Assembly: GCA_945876755.1 (NCBI GenBank)
Contig: CAMCPM010000002.1
Location: forward strand, 176,254 to 240,253
Reading direction: 5' to 3'
Length of the DNA stretch: 64,000 bases
Origin: an uncultured Clostridia bacterium
GTDB taxonomy: Bacteria; Bacillota; Clostridia; Oscillospirales; Ruminococcaceae
How positions within the stretch are numbered: position 1 is the first letter of the stretch; each line of letters begins with the position of its first letter. The position numbers and the translations under genes were made by a program. The notes beneath the pieces were generated by a model. The model made no database searches and had not been told where the DNA came from. It saw only the letters and a program-made list of their open reading frames with translations. Shown in pieces: positions 51,528-59,310 of this stretch.

Positions 51528-53897
51528 ATGGCAAACAGACTTGATTTTACAGGGGCAAAACGAAAGGCGCTGGAGAAGTATTTCGACCGGCTTAATGATA
51601 TGCAGAAAAAAGCGGTGTTTACCGTTAACGGACCGGTTCTTATTCTTGCAGGTGCAGGAAGCGGAAAAACTTCCGTGCTTGTAAACAGAATTGCAAATAT
51701 GGTCACATTCGGCAACGCTTATGCTGACGAAAACGTTCCGGCAGGAATAAGCGATGACGATATCGCTTTTCTCGAAAAATATGACGGAAGCATGGAAGAT
51801 CCCGAAGTTTCACGCCTTGCCGATATTGTTGCGGTAAACAGAATAAATCCGTGGAATATCCTTGCTATTACCTTTACAAATAAGGCAGCAGGGGAGCTGA
51901 AGGAACGTCTCCGTTCAATGCTTGGCGAACAGGCAGACAGCGTGTGCGCAGCAACTTTCCATTCTGCTTGCGTGAGGATACTTCGCCGTGAAATCGACAA
52001 ACTCGGCTATACTTCAAGCTTTACGATTTATGACAGTGATGACAGCCAGAGACTGCTGAAATCCTGTTATGACCCTCTTGACCTGTCAGATAAAGCATTC
52101 CCTCCCAAAGCGGTTCTGGGTGTGATATCTTCGGCAAAGGATAAGCTTATTACTCCCGATGAATTTGAGTCGGCGGCAAAGGGCGACTATCGCAAGATGG
52201 GAATTGCAAAGCTGTATAAGCTTTATCAGAGCCGTCTTCATGACGCAAATGCGTTGGATTTTGACGATATTATCAGACTTACAGTGGAGCTTTTTGAGAA
52301 AGAACCCGATGTGCTTAACCATTATCGGAATCTCTATAAATACGTTATGGTTGACGAATATCAGGACACCAACCAGGCACAGTTCAGACTTGTTTCGCTG
52401 CTTTCGGGCGAGCATAGAAATTTATGCGTTGTGGGCGATGATGACCAGTCTATTTACAAGTTCCGCGGAGCGACAATTGAAAATATCCTCAGCTTTGAGG
52501 AGCAGTTTGAAAATTCTGCGGTTATCCGCCTTGAACAGAATTACCGTTCAACACAGAATATCCTCAACGCCGCAAATTCGGTTATTTCAAACAATCTTTC
52601 CCGTAAGGAAAAGAAACTCTGGACAGGTGCAGGCGACGGTGATAAAGTCACAATTTTCAAGGCTTGCGACGAATCGGCGGAATCAAGATTTGTTGCGGGA
52701 AAAATTCTCGACGGTGTTAAGGACGGCGCAGAATACCGTGATTTTGCCGTGCTTTACAGAATGAATGCCCAGTCCAACAGCCTTGAACGTACATTTACAC
52801 AAAGCGGTATCCCGTATAAGGTAATCGGCGGTATGCGTTTCTATGACCGCAAGGAAATCAAGGATATTACCGCTTACCTTGCCGTGCTGAATAATAATCG
52901 TGATATGCTCCGCTTCAAGAGGATCATCAACGAGCCTAAGCGAGGCATAGGCGATACTACTATATCAATGATAGAGCAGATAGCAGGGGACTTGAATATG
53001 TCTCCCATTGAGGTCATGAAAAACAGCGAAAGCTATCCGCTGCTGTCTAAAAAAACAGCTGCACTTATCAAAACTGCCGATATGTTTATATATCTCAGCG
53101 AATTTGCCGAGACTCATTCTCTTGGAGAACTGCTTGACGAGCTGCTTGACAAAACGGGCTATGCAAATGTAATGAAGGCTCTTGGAGACGAAGGCGCAGG
53201 CAGAATGGAGAACATAAACGAATTGAAAACGACTATGGCACAGTATTCGGAAGCAAACGGAGATGAAGCAAGTCTTTCGGGATTTTTGGAGGAAATAAGC
53301 CTTTATACCGATGTTGACAAGCTTGATGACGGCGATAATGTTGTCTCAATGATGACCATGCACAGCGCTAAAGGTCTTGAATTTCCTACTGTGTTTATTG
53401 TGGGCATGGAGGAGGGAATATTCCCTGGGGTCCGCAGCATGAACAGCCTTGAGGATATGGAGGAAGAACGCCGCCTTGCATATGTTGCAATAACCCGTGC
53501 CAAGAAAAAGCTTTACATTACCCATGCAAAGCAGAGAATGTTGTTCGGTTCAACCAATAGAAATCTTATTTCGCGGTTTGCAAAGGAGATTTCCGCCGAA
53601 TACGTTGAAAAAATTGACAGTACGGTAAAAATGCGTGAGGAAAACGATGATGTAATTGTACAGAGTGTTCCGAAATACACACTGCAAAGCGAGCTTGCAA
53701 ACCGTAAGGTCGAACAGGCAAAGAAAAACGCCTCAGCGGATTTTTCCGTTGGTGAGCGTGTAAAGCATAATGTTTTCGGCGAAGGTACGGTCCTTTCGGT
53801 CAAGAAGATAAGCAACGACGCTATGCTTGAGGTTGCGTTTGATACGGTCGGGACAAAAAAGCTTATGGCGAATTTTGCAAAAATCATGAAAATATAA
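51528..53897 (+). CDS. PcrA/UvrD-type superfamily 1 DNA helicase
   Basis: A 789-residue 3'-5' helicase. Walker A is LILAGAGSGKTSVL, motif II is VMVDEYQDTNQAQ, motif III DDQSIYKFRGA, motif IV LEQNYRST and motif VI VAITRAKKKLYITHA. An uncommon acidic insert (about 60-95) separates motifs I and Ia. The C-terminal Tudor-like piece (VGERVKHNVFGEGTVLSV) is that of PcrA, which binds RNA polymerase in Bacillus. Expected roles are nucleotide excision repair and removal of recombination intermediates. The start follows GGGAGG; a TATAAT at 51389-51394 may be its promoter. Confidence 0.93.
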   Translation: MANRLDFTGAKRKALEKYFDRLNDMQKKAVFTVNGPVLILAGAGSGKTSVLVNRIANMVTFGNAYADENVPAGISDDDIAFLEKYDGSMEDPEVSRLADIVAVNRINPWNILAITFTNKAAGELKERLRSMLGEQADSVCAATFHSACVRILRREIDKLGYTSSFTIYDSDDSQRLLKSCYDPLDLSDKAFPPKAVLGVISSAKDKLITPDEFESAAKGDYRKMGIAKLYKLYQSRLHDANALDFDDIIRLTVELFEKEPDVLNHYRNLYKYVMVDEYQDTNQAQFRLVSLLSGEHRNLCVVGDDDQSIYKFRGATIENILSFEEQFENSAVIRLEQNYRSTQNILNAANSVISNNLSRKEKKLWTGAGDGDKVTIFKACDESAESRFVAGKILDGVKDGAEYRDFAVLYRMNAQSNSLERTFTQSGIPYKVIGGMRFYDRKEIKDITAYLAVLNNNRDMLRFKRIINEPKRGIGDTTISMIEQIAGDLNMSPIEVMKNSESYPLLSKKTAALIKTADMFIYLSEFAETHSLGELLDELLDKTGYANVMKALGDEGAGRMENINELKTTMAQYSEANGDEASLSGFLEEISLYTDVDKLDDGDNVVSMMTMHSAKGLEFPTVFIVGMEEGIFPGVRSMNSLEDMEEERRLAYVAITRAKKKLYITHAKQRMLFGSTNRNLISRFAKEISAEYVEKIDSTVKMREENDDVIVQSVPKYTLQSELANRKVEQAKKNASADFSVGERVKHNVFGEGTVLSVKKISNDAMLEVAFDTVGTKKLMANFAKIMKI

Positions 53898-53903
53898 AAA
53901 TTA

Positions 53904-53932
53904 GGCTGCCGCAGAAAAAAATTGCGGCAGCC
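53904..53932. terminator. Bidirectional intrinsic terminator after the helicase
   Basis: Perfect 10-bp stem GGCTGCCGCA/TGCGGCAGCC (53904-53913 and 53923-53932). The T-tract is better in the minus direction, towards the end of the tail-like gene. Confidence 0.75.
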
Positions 53933-53965
53933 ATTTATGATTTGTCATATAGTCGTTGAAGGACG

Positions 53966-55525
53966 TCAAATTTCTGTAAAAATGTCATTTGAGCCCCATA
54001 TTGTGCAGCTTGTGACATTTGCGCCGATTGTAATATTTCCGTTTGCAAGGAACGTAATGTAATAATAGCATTGCTTGGCAGTTTCGTCATAAACAAAAGG
54101 AAACGTCTTGGACTGTCCAACAGTAAAAGCTGTGCGCTCAAAAATCATCATTCCGGTAGTTGTATTTTTATTATTGTTGTCGATTTTTATTATCAGATAT
54201 TTGTAGTTAGTGTACGGACTGTTAGGCGTATATGCTATAGATTCAGTCTGAGTTTTTGTTATCGAGAGCAGCTTTGTGATTTTCGGACTTCCTCCGGAAG
54301 CGACAGCAGAAATTACGCCGCTTTCATCCGCTGTAATAGTCGTACCATCCGGTTTAACACCGCCTAATGTTTCAGCTGAAGCAGCAGGAAGAGTATAGAC
54401 AGTATCGGTGAAAACAGCGTCCTCGGGAACGCTTTTTCCAAGAGTTTTTCCTCCGACCGAATTTACCGTAACTGTGCCGTCAGTGCTTACAGAAATATCG
54501 TCGCCCGATTTTACACCTCCGAGAGCGTCCTCAGAAGCAGCAGGAAGAGTATAGACAGTATCGGTGAAAACAGCGTCCTCGGGAACGCTTTTCCCAAGAG
54601 TGTTTCCTCCGACCGAATTTACCGTAACTGTGCCGTCCGTGCTTACGGAAATATCGCCGCCCGATTTTATACCACCGAGTGTTTCTTCGGAAGCGGCAGG
54701 AAGAACATATTCATTTGCGGCGTTCAATGCGGAAATTACGCCGTCTGCGTTTGCTGTAATAGTTGTACCGTCAACTTTTACAGCGCCGAGAGTTTCTTTC
54801 GATGCTTTCGGGAGAACAATGTTTCCGTCTGCGCCGCTTCCGCCTACGACCGATATAACTCCGTTTTTGCTTGATGTGATAGTTGTACCGTCAACTCTTA
54901 CGCCGCCGAGAATATTTTCCGTTGCAGCGGGAAGAACATATTCCTCATAGTTGCAAATTGATGATATCCTGCCGTCCTTGTCAGCGACTATGGTAGTTCC
55001 GTCAACCATAACTCCGCCTATGGAATCTTCTGTTGCCGGATTGATTTTAAAGCCTGCATCAGCGGCTTTTTCAGCACGTTCGGCAGCATTGACAGCTTTT
55101 TGTACTTCAAGCTGGACTTGATTGTACGCCTGCTCAATAAGGGTAGGCGAGTCAATAAATTCAAGACGGCTGTCATCATTGACTGAAACAGGCTGTGAAG
55201 TAAATTTGATTTGTACCGTGTTGTCCTGATTTACACCTGCAAGAATGAGCGTGACCTCGCCGCTTGCGGCAGTAAAATCCGAAGTAACGGTCCAAAGCAG
55301 ATGTATCGTATCGTCCGTCGTACCGTCTGTGATAAGAACCTGTTCTGCAATTGCATTGCCGCTTTTGGCGACCGAGGTGATCCTGAAGCTGAAAAGCGAC
55401 AGGTCGTGCTTGCCGTAATAGCGCGGAACCGTTATCCCCACAATATCGGCACCGTATTCGCCTTCGGTGACAGTTCCGTCAAGTTCGGGAATGATAAGAC
55501 GTTTGCAGATAACCTTTAATTCCAT
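53966..55525 (-). CDS. Phage baseplate/tail-fibre-like protein (BppU-like), orphan
   Basis: A 519-residue protein. The N-terminal part (about 1-125) resembles the phage baseplate upper protein (BppU-type) beta domain; a short coiled coil follows (about 130-160; VQKAVNAAERAEKAADAG). Next come repeats of about 50 residues, each with LPAAS..TLGGV and a D-GTIT or GDISV strand (about 165-440), and a distinct C-terminal domain ending GSNDIFTEI. This is the layout of receptor-binding fibres. No other phage gene is in the window, so it is an orphan remnant, a domesticated fibre or a single cargo gene. It has no signal peptide. The start follows GAAAGGA. Two adjacent 156-bp units are nearly identical in DNA. 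Confidence 0.7.
   Translation of the reverse strand: MELKVICKRLIIPELDGTVTEGEYGADIVGITVPRYYGKHDLSLFSFRITSVAKSGNAIAEQVLITDGTTDDTIHLLWTVTSDFTAASGEVTLILAGVNQDNTVQIKFTSQPVSVNDDSRLEFIDSPTLIEQAYNQVQLEVQKAVNAAERAEKAADAGFKINPATEDSIGGVMVDGTTIVADKDGRISSICNYEEYVLPAATENILGGVRVDGTTITSSKNGVISVVGGSGADGNIVLPKASKETLGAVKVDGTTITANADGVISALNAANEYVLPAASEETLGGIKSGGDISVSTDGTVTVNSVGGNTLGKSVPEDAVFTDTVYTLPAASEDALGGVKSGDDISVSTDGTVTVNSVGGKTLGKSVPEDAVFTDTVYTLPAASAETLGGVKPDGTTITADESGVISAVASGGSPKITKLLSITKTQTESIAYTPNSPYTNYKYLIIKIDNNNKNTTTGMMIFERTAFTVGQSKTFPFVYDETAKQCYYYITFLANGNITIGANVTSCTIWGSNDIFTEI
54381..54692. repeat. Two tandem 156-bp repeats in the tail-like gene
   Basis: Units 54381-54536 and 54537-54692 differ at only a limited number of positions, each coding for 52 residues; a third, diverged unit begins at 54693. 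The pattern indicates recent in-frame duplication, common in fibre genes. Confidence 0.85.
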
Positions 55526-55554
55526 AATAAAATCCTTTCGCAGTAAAATAATGT

Positions 55555-55627
55555 GCGTTCCGCCCCTTGCGCTTTAACGGTACGGAACGCGTTCCCATAT
55601 TTTCAGTATATCCGCGGCTTCGGATAT
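55555..55627. repeat. Cluster of inverted repeats upstream of the tail-like gene
   Basis: GCGTTCCG (55555-55562) is inverted as CGGAACGC (55583-55590), and the latter is half of a perfect 12-bp palindrome GGAACGCGTTCC (55584-55595). A further stem ATATCCG/CGGATAT lies at 55608-55627. They sit 30-100 nt upstream of the tail-like gene and may be operators or mRNA-leader stems. No other feature was recognised between 55628 and 55727. Confidence 0.6.
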
Positions 55628-55727
55628 TTTCAAGACTTCAAGGATATTTTTGGAATAAAAAATAATAGTTGCACTGCGCTTTCATTCGGATTTTGTTGAT
55701 ATATGAGGGCTTTTTTTACAAAAACTC

Positions 55728-55756
55728 TTGACAATAAAGCACGCGGGGTATATAAT
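55728..55756 (+). promoter_or_regulatory. Consensus promoter of the LRR-aro leader
   Basis: TTGACA (55728-55733), 17-bp spacer, TATAAT (55751-55756). Transcription should begin near 55763, about 35 nt before the leader-peptide ORF. Confidence 0.85.
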
Positions 55757-55796
55757 TATATCGGATAATTTTTATTTGTTCGGAGTATTTTAAAGT

Positions 55797-55913
55797 ATGA
55801 AGACTGTTAATTCTGCTCTTGGCTTTTTAAACTTTATATTTTTTGAAGACGCAGGCTTTTACTTTAGCTTTGGGTTTTATTTTCCGCGCCTGAAAAAAAT
55901 ATATTGCCGGTAA
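55797..55913 (+). CDS. Phe-rich leader peptide of a putative attenuator
   Basis: A 38-codon ORF not in the ORF track. GGAG lies 11 nt before the ATG. The peptide has nine Phe, all encoded by TTT, and three Tyr; the core is FEDAGFYFSFGFYFPR, very like the Phe-rich leaders of enterobacterial pheA and pheST (pheL, pheM). The stop TAA (55911-55913) falls inside the predicted antiterminator strand, exactly where a ribosome finishing translation would mask it. Ribosome stalling at codons 21-29 would leave that strand free. The gene group downstream contains aroF, aroB, aroA and aroC. It is a strong candidate by design; expression is not shown. Confidence 0.7.
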   Translation: MKTVNSALGFLNFIFFEDAGFYFSFGFYFPRLKKIYCR

Positions 55914-55992
55914 CAGAAGCAGAAAACTGTTTTTGCTCAACATATTGTTTGTAACTGTCTGCGGCAAAATTGTCACAGACTTTTTTGTTTTT
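55904..55992 (+). promoter_or_regulatory. Antiterminator and terminator of the Phe-type attenuator
   Basis: Terminator: GTCTGcGGCAA/TTGTCaCAGAC (55957-55980, one C-A mismatch) followed by TTTTTTGTTTTT, ending 26 nt before the LRR start codon. Alternative pairing: TTGCCG (55904-55909) plus ACAG (55913-55916) with CTGT (55955-55958) plus CGGCAA (55962-55967), which would use the 5' half of the terminator. The first strand spans the leader stop codon. A small AGCAGAAA..TTTTTGCT hairpin lies between. The alternative structures were read by eye, without energy calculation. Confidence 0.68.
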
Positions 55993-56017
55993 ACATCTTT
56001 TGGAAAGGGTTGACTTT

Positions 56018-57043
56018 ATGAAGCTGAAAATTCAAAATGCAGTGTCTTTAATGTGTGCTGCCGCAATGGCTATTTCCCTGACAGCCTGCAATAAGGGAGA
56101 CGACGCTTCTGCCGAGGCGGAAACTTCACTTGATGTATCGGGTTACGAATCGCGTATAAGCGAGCTTGAAAGTCAGGTCGAATCGCTTAAAGCTGAGACT
56201 GTGCCGAATATTTCATACAGGGATAAGTCCGATTATATTCTCGGAAAGGACAACCCTGCCGTAAGCGAAGCAGCCGCAGTAAAAGAAGAGGCAATGGCTG
56301 ACCTGCCTGAGTTTATTACTATCAAGGGCGTAGAGTACAGCACATCGCTTACTACGCTGACACTAAACAATATGGAGCTTGAAGATGAGGATATCAAGGA
56401 TTTGAAGTATATGGTAAACCTTACCGAGCTTCACATATACCAGAATAACATTAGCGATATTACTCCACTTAAAGGTCTGACCGGACTCAAAGTTCTTTCG
56501 CTTTTCAAAAATAATATAAGCGACCTTTCGCCGCTGGCAGGACTTGTTTCGCTTGAAGACCTGTACCTTAGATCAAACAATATAACCGACATTTCACCGC
56601 TGGACGGTTTGCTGAATCTTACGGCGCTTGACCTATCCGAAAACAGTATTTCTGATATTACACCACTTGCCGAGCTGAGAAATCTGACTTTGTTAAGACT
56701 CAATGACAACAGTATTTCTGATATTTCCGCACTCAGCGGAATGAAGTATATGGACAGGCTCCATCTTCAGAACAACTTAATTACCGACATTACACCCGTG
56801 ACAAATATGGCTGAGCTTACCGAAATTTACCTTGAAAACAATATGATATCCGATTTGGAACCGCTTATGCCGCTGACCTCTCTCGGCTGGATAAAGCTTG
56901 GAGGAAACCCTGTTTCAAACCTGACGCCGCTTACAAATATTGCAGGTCTGAAAAAGCTTTATATTGAGAATACGGATATTTCCGAGGAAGAGCTTCAATC
57001 TGTTCAGGATAAGCTTCCCGATGTTGTAATAGTTACAAAATAA
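56018..57043 (+). CDS. Leucine-rich-repeat lipoprotein (internalin-like)
   Basis: A 341-residue lipoprotein. The signal peptide ends in LTAC (Cys about 24), followed by a coiled coil (SRISELESQVESLKAE) and about nine 22-residue LRRs of the internalin type with the consensus L..NNISDISPL..L. It should be tethered to the outer face of the membrane and mediate protein or surface binding. The ORF-track start at 55970 lies within the terminator; the ATG at 56018 follows GGAAAGGG. It is the first gene after the Phe-type attenuator, with no terminator before aroF (68-bp gap), so it may be co-transcribed with the aro genes. A link to aromatic synthesis is not known. Confidence 0.88.
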   Translation: MKLKIQNAVSLMCAAAMAISLTACNKGDDASAEAETSLDVSGYESRISELESQVESLKAETVPNISYRDKSDYILGKDNPAVSEAAAVKEEAMADLPEFITIKGVEYSTSLTTLTLNNMELEDEDIKDLKYMVNLTELHIYQNNISDITPLKGLTGLKVLSLFKNNISDLSPLAGLVSLEDLYLRSNNITDISPLDGLLNLTALDLSENSISDITPLAELRNLTLLRLNDNSISDISALSGMKYMDRLHLQNNLITDITPVTNMAELTEIYLENNMISDLEPLMPLTSLGWIKLGGNPVSNLTPLTNIAGLKKLYIENTDISEEELQSVQDKLPDVVIVTK

Positions 57044-57111
57044 AAACGTTTCGTGCAGGGAATATGTACAAAGGTTTTTAAATATAATATTTATTTTTCG
57101 GAGGAAAAAAT

Positions 57112-58128
57112 ATGGTCATTATTCTTAAAAAAGACGCTCAGGCGGAATCCATCCGCAGACTTGAAGAATCCCTCAAAGTAAAGGGGATAAGCGCCAATCA
57201 CATTGAGGGTGCAAATCAGAACATTATCGGACTTGTCGGCGACACATCCGGCATTGACGTTGAGAATCTTCTCGCTCAGGACTGCGTTGAAAATGTCCGC
57301 CGCGTTCAGGAGCCTTTTAAAAAGTCTAACCGTAAGTTTCATCCCGATGATACGGTTATTCCGGTAAGAAATACCGTTATCGGAAACGGTTCGCTTCAGG
57401 TAATAGCAGGTCCTTGCTCGGTTGAAAGCGAAGAACAGATAATCACTACCGCTATCGCCTGCAAGGAAGCCGGTGCAACAATGCTCAGAGGCGGCGCTTT
57501 CAAGCCAAGAACTTCTCCGTATTCTTTCCAGGGGCTTGGCGGAGAGGGCATAAAGCTTCTTGTAAAGGCTCGTGAAGAAACAGGACTTCCTATCGTTACC
57601 GAAATTATGAACGGTGCAGATCTTGACCTTTTCGCCGATGTTGACGTAATTCAGGTCGGCGCAAGAAATATGCAGAACTTTGAGCTTCTCAAGGCTCTCG
57701 GAAAGTGTGATAAGCCTATCCTCCTCAAGAGAGGTCTTGCAAACACTATGGAAGAACTGCTTATGTCGGCTGAGTATATCATGGCAGGCGGCAATATGAA
57801 GGTTATCCTCTGTGAAAGAGGTATCCGCACATTCGAGACAATGACGAGAAATACCCTTGATATCTCGGCTGTTCCGCTTCTCAAGGAAAAATCACACCTG
57901 CCGATCTGTGTTGATCCTTCTCACGCAACAGGCATAGTTTCTCTTATCGAACCTCTTTCTCTCGCTTCTGTTGTTGCAGGTGCCGACGCTCTTGAAATTG
58001 AGGTACACAACGACCCGAAGAGCGCTCTTTCCGACGGCGGACAGCAGCTTACTCCTGCAAAATTTGCCGAAGTAATGGCAAAGATCAAGGATATTGCCGC
58101 ATACCTCGGCAGACATCTCGGCAAGTAA
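57112..58128 (+). CDS. aroF: DAHP synthase with N-terminal ferredoxin-like regulatory domain
   Basis: A 338-residue 3-deoxy-7-phosphoheptulonate synthase of the type I-beta (Thermotoga/AroF) form. A regulatory ferredoxin-like domain (about 1-70) precedes the barrel, which starts at LQVIAGPCSVES; LRGGAFKPRTSPYSFQG binds PEP, and CVDPSHATG and the metal ligands are present. It condenses PEP and erythrose 4-phosphate, the entry of the shikimate pathway. In the Thermotoga enzyme the N-terminal domain mediates feedback inhibition by aromatic amino acids. CGGAGG precedes the ATG. First of aroF-aroB-aroA-aroC. Confidence 0.96.
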   Translation: MVIILKKDAQAESIRRLEESLKVKGISANHIEGANQNIIGLVGDTSGIDVENLLAQDCVENVRRVQEPFKKSNRKFHPDDTVIPVRNTVIGNGSLQVIAGPCSVESEEQIITTAIACKEAGATMLRGGAFKPRTSPYSFQGLGGEGIKLLVKAREETGLPIVTEIMNGADLDLFADVDVIQVGARNMQNFELLKALGKCDKPILLKRGLANTMEELLMSAEYIMAGGNMKVILCERGIRTFETMTRNTLDISAVPLLKEKSHLPICVDPSHATGIVSLIEPLSLASVVAGADALEIEVHNDPKSALSDGGQQLTPAKFAEVMAKIKDIAAYLGRHLGK

Positions 58129-58206
58129 TATAAATACAGCTGCGCCGGGACGGTTTTTGCTGTTCCGACGTTTGTTTCCATAAAAAATATGATTGGACGG
58201 GATAAT

Positions 58207-59295
58207 ATGGCGCTGAAAAAAATTACCGTTACTGCTTCGGGAATATACGACGTTCTTATCGGCGGCGGACTGCTCCGTTTCTGCGGCGGTTACGTTAAAA
58301 ATGTTACAAACGCCGAAAAGCTTGCGGTCATTACGGATGACACTGTCGATAAGCTTTACGGGGACATTGTTGTATCTGCTCTTGAAAGCGAGGGCTTTTC
58401 TGTTTGCAAGTTTGTTTTTCCACACGGCGAGCAGTCGAAGTCTACCGATACCCTTGTTAAGATATGGAATTTCTTGTGTGAAAACAATATAAGCCGAAGT
58501 GACTGTCTTGTTGCTCTCGGCGGAGGCGTTGTAGGCGATATTACAGGTTTTGCTTCGGCGACATATCTCCGCGGAATTGATTTTATACAGCTTCCCACAA
58601 CCTTGCTTGCACAGGTGGATTCATCTGTTGGCGGAAAAACCGCAGTAGACCTTGAGGGCGGAAAAAATCTTGTGGGTGCATTTAAACAGCCTAAGCTTGT
58701 GCTTTGCGATACCGATACGCTGGATACCCTTTCAGACGAATTCTTTATCGACGGAATGGGCGAGGTCATTAAGTACGGCATGATAAAGTCAGAGGCTCTT
58801 TTCTCCGAATTGGAGCAGTACACAGTCGAGTCACTGAGAAAAAGCAAAAACGCCCTTGATGATATTATCGCCCAGTGCGTGACCATCAAGCGCGACGTTG
58901 TCGAAGCGGATGAGTTTGATACAGGCGAAAGAATGCTGCTTAATTTCGGTCATACTCTCGGTCATTCAATAGAACAGTATTACAACTATACGGGAATTAC
59001 CCACGGCAAGGCGGTAAGCGTAGGAATGAAGATGATAACTTCTGTTGCCGAAAAGAACGGTATTGCCGAGCCGGGTACATATGCCCGCCTGAAAAACTGT
59101 CTTGATTATTACGGGCTTGATATCGAGGTCGAACCAAGCATGGCGCAGCTTGCAGGTGCGTGCCTTAACGACAAGAAACGCTTCGGTGAAAGTATAAATA
59201 TAATCGTCTGCTGCGATATCGGTGCGTCCATGATAAAGAAAATGCCGGTTGAAGCTTTCTTTGCAATGCTTTCCGAGGCTTCGGATACACACTGA
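58207..59295 (+). CDS. aroB: 3-Dehydroquinate synthase
   Basis: A 362-residue AroB. NAD+-binding and active-site segments are ALGGGVVGDITGFASATYLRG, LPTTLLAQVDSSVGGKTAVD and the metal-site LLNFGHTLGHSIE. It converts DAHP to 3-dehydroquinate. The ATG at 58207 follows GGACGGG; the ORF-track start at 58189 is upstream of that site. It lies 78 bp after aroF and 15 bp before aroA. Confidence 0.96.
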   Translation: MALKKITVTASGIYDVLIGGGLLRFCGGYVKNVTNAEKLAVITDDTVDKLYGDIVVSALESEGFSVCKFVFPHGEQSKSTDTLVKIWNFLCENNISRSDCLVALGGGVVGDITGFASATYLRGIDFIQLPTTLLAQVDSSVGGKTAVDLEGGKNLVGAFKQPKLVLCDTDTLDTLSDEFFIDGMGEVIKYGMIKSEALFSELEQYTVESLRKSKNALDDIIAQCVTIKRDVVEADEFDTGERMLLNFGHTLGHSIEQYYNYTGITHGKAVSVGMKMITSVAEKNGIAEPGTYARLKNCLDYYGLDIEVEPSMAQLAGACLNDKKRFGESINIIVCCDIGASMIKKMPVEAFFAMLSEASDTH

Positions 59296-59310
59296 AAGGA
59301 ATGACCGTTA

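Noticed and set aside
54381-54692. Tandem 156-bp repeats considered as a CRISPR or satellite
   Set aside because: The units are in frame, coding and contiguous without spacers, typical of fibre-protein repeats.
55763-56017. T-box riboswitch before the LRR-aro genes
   Set aside because: No T-box consensus (AGGGTGGNACCRCG-like) or specifier stem is present; the Phe-rich ORF and stem pairings fit a leader-peptide attenuator better.
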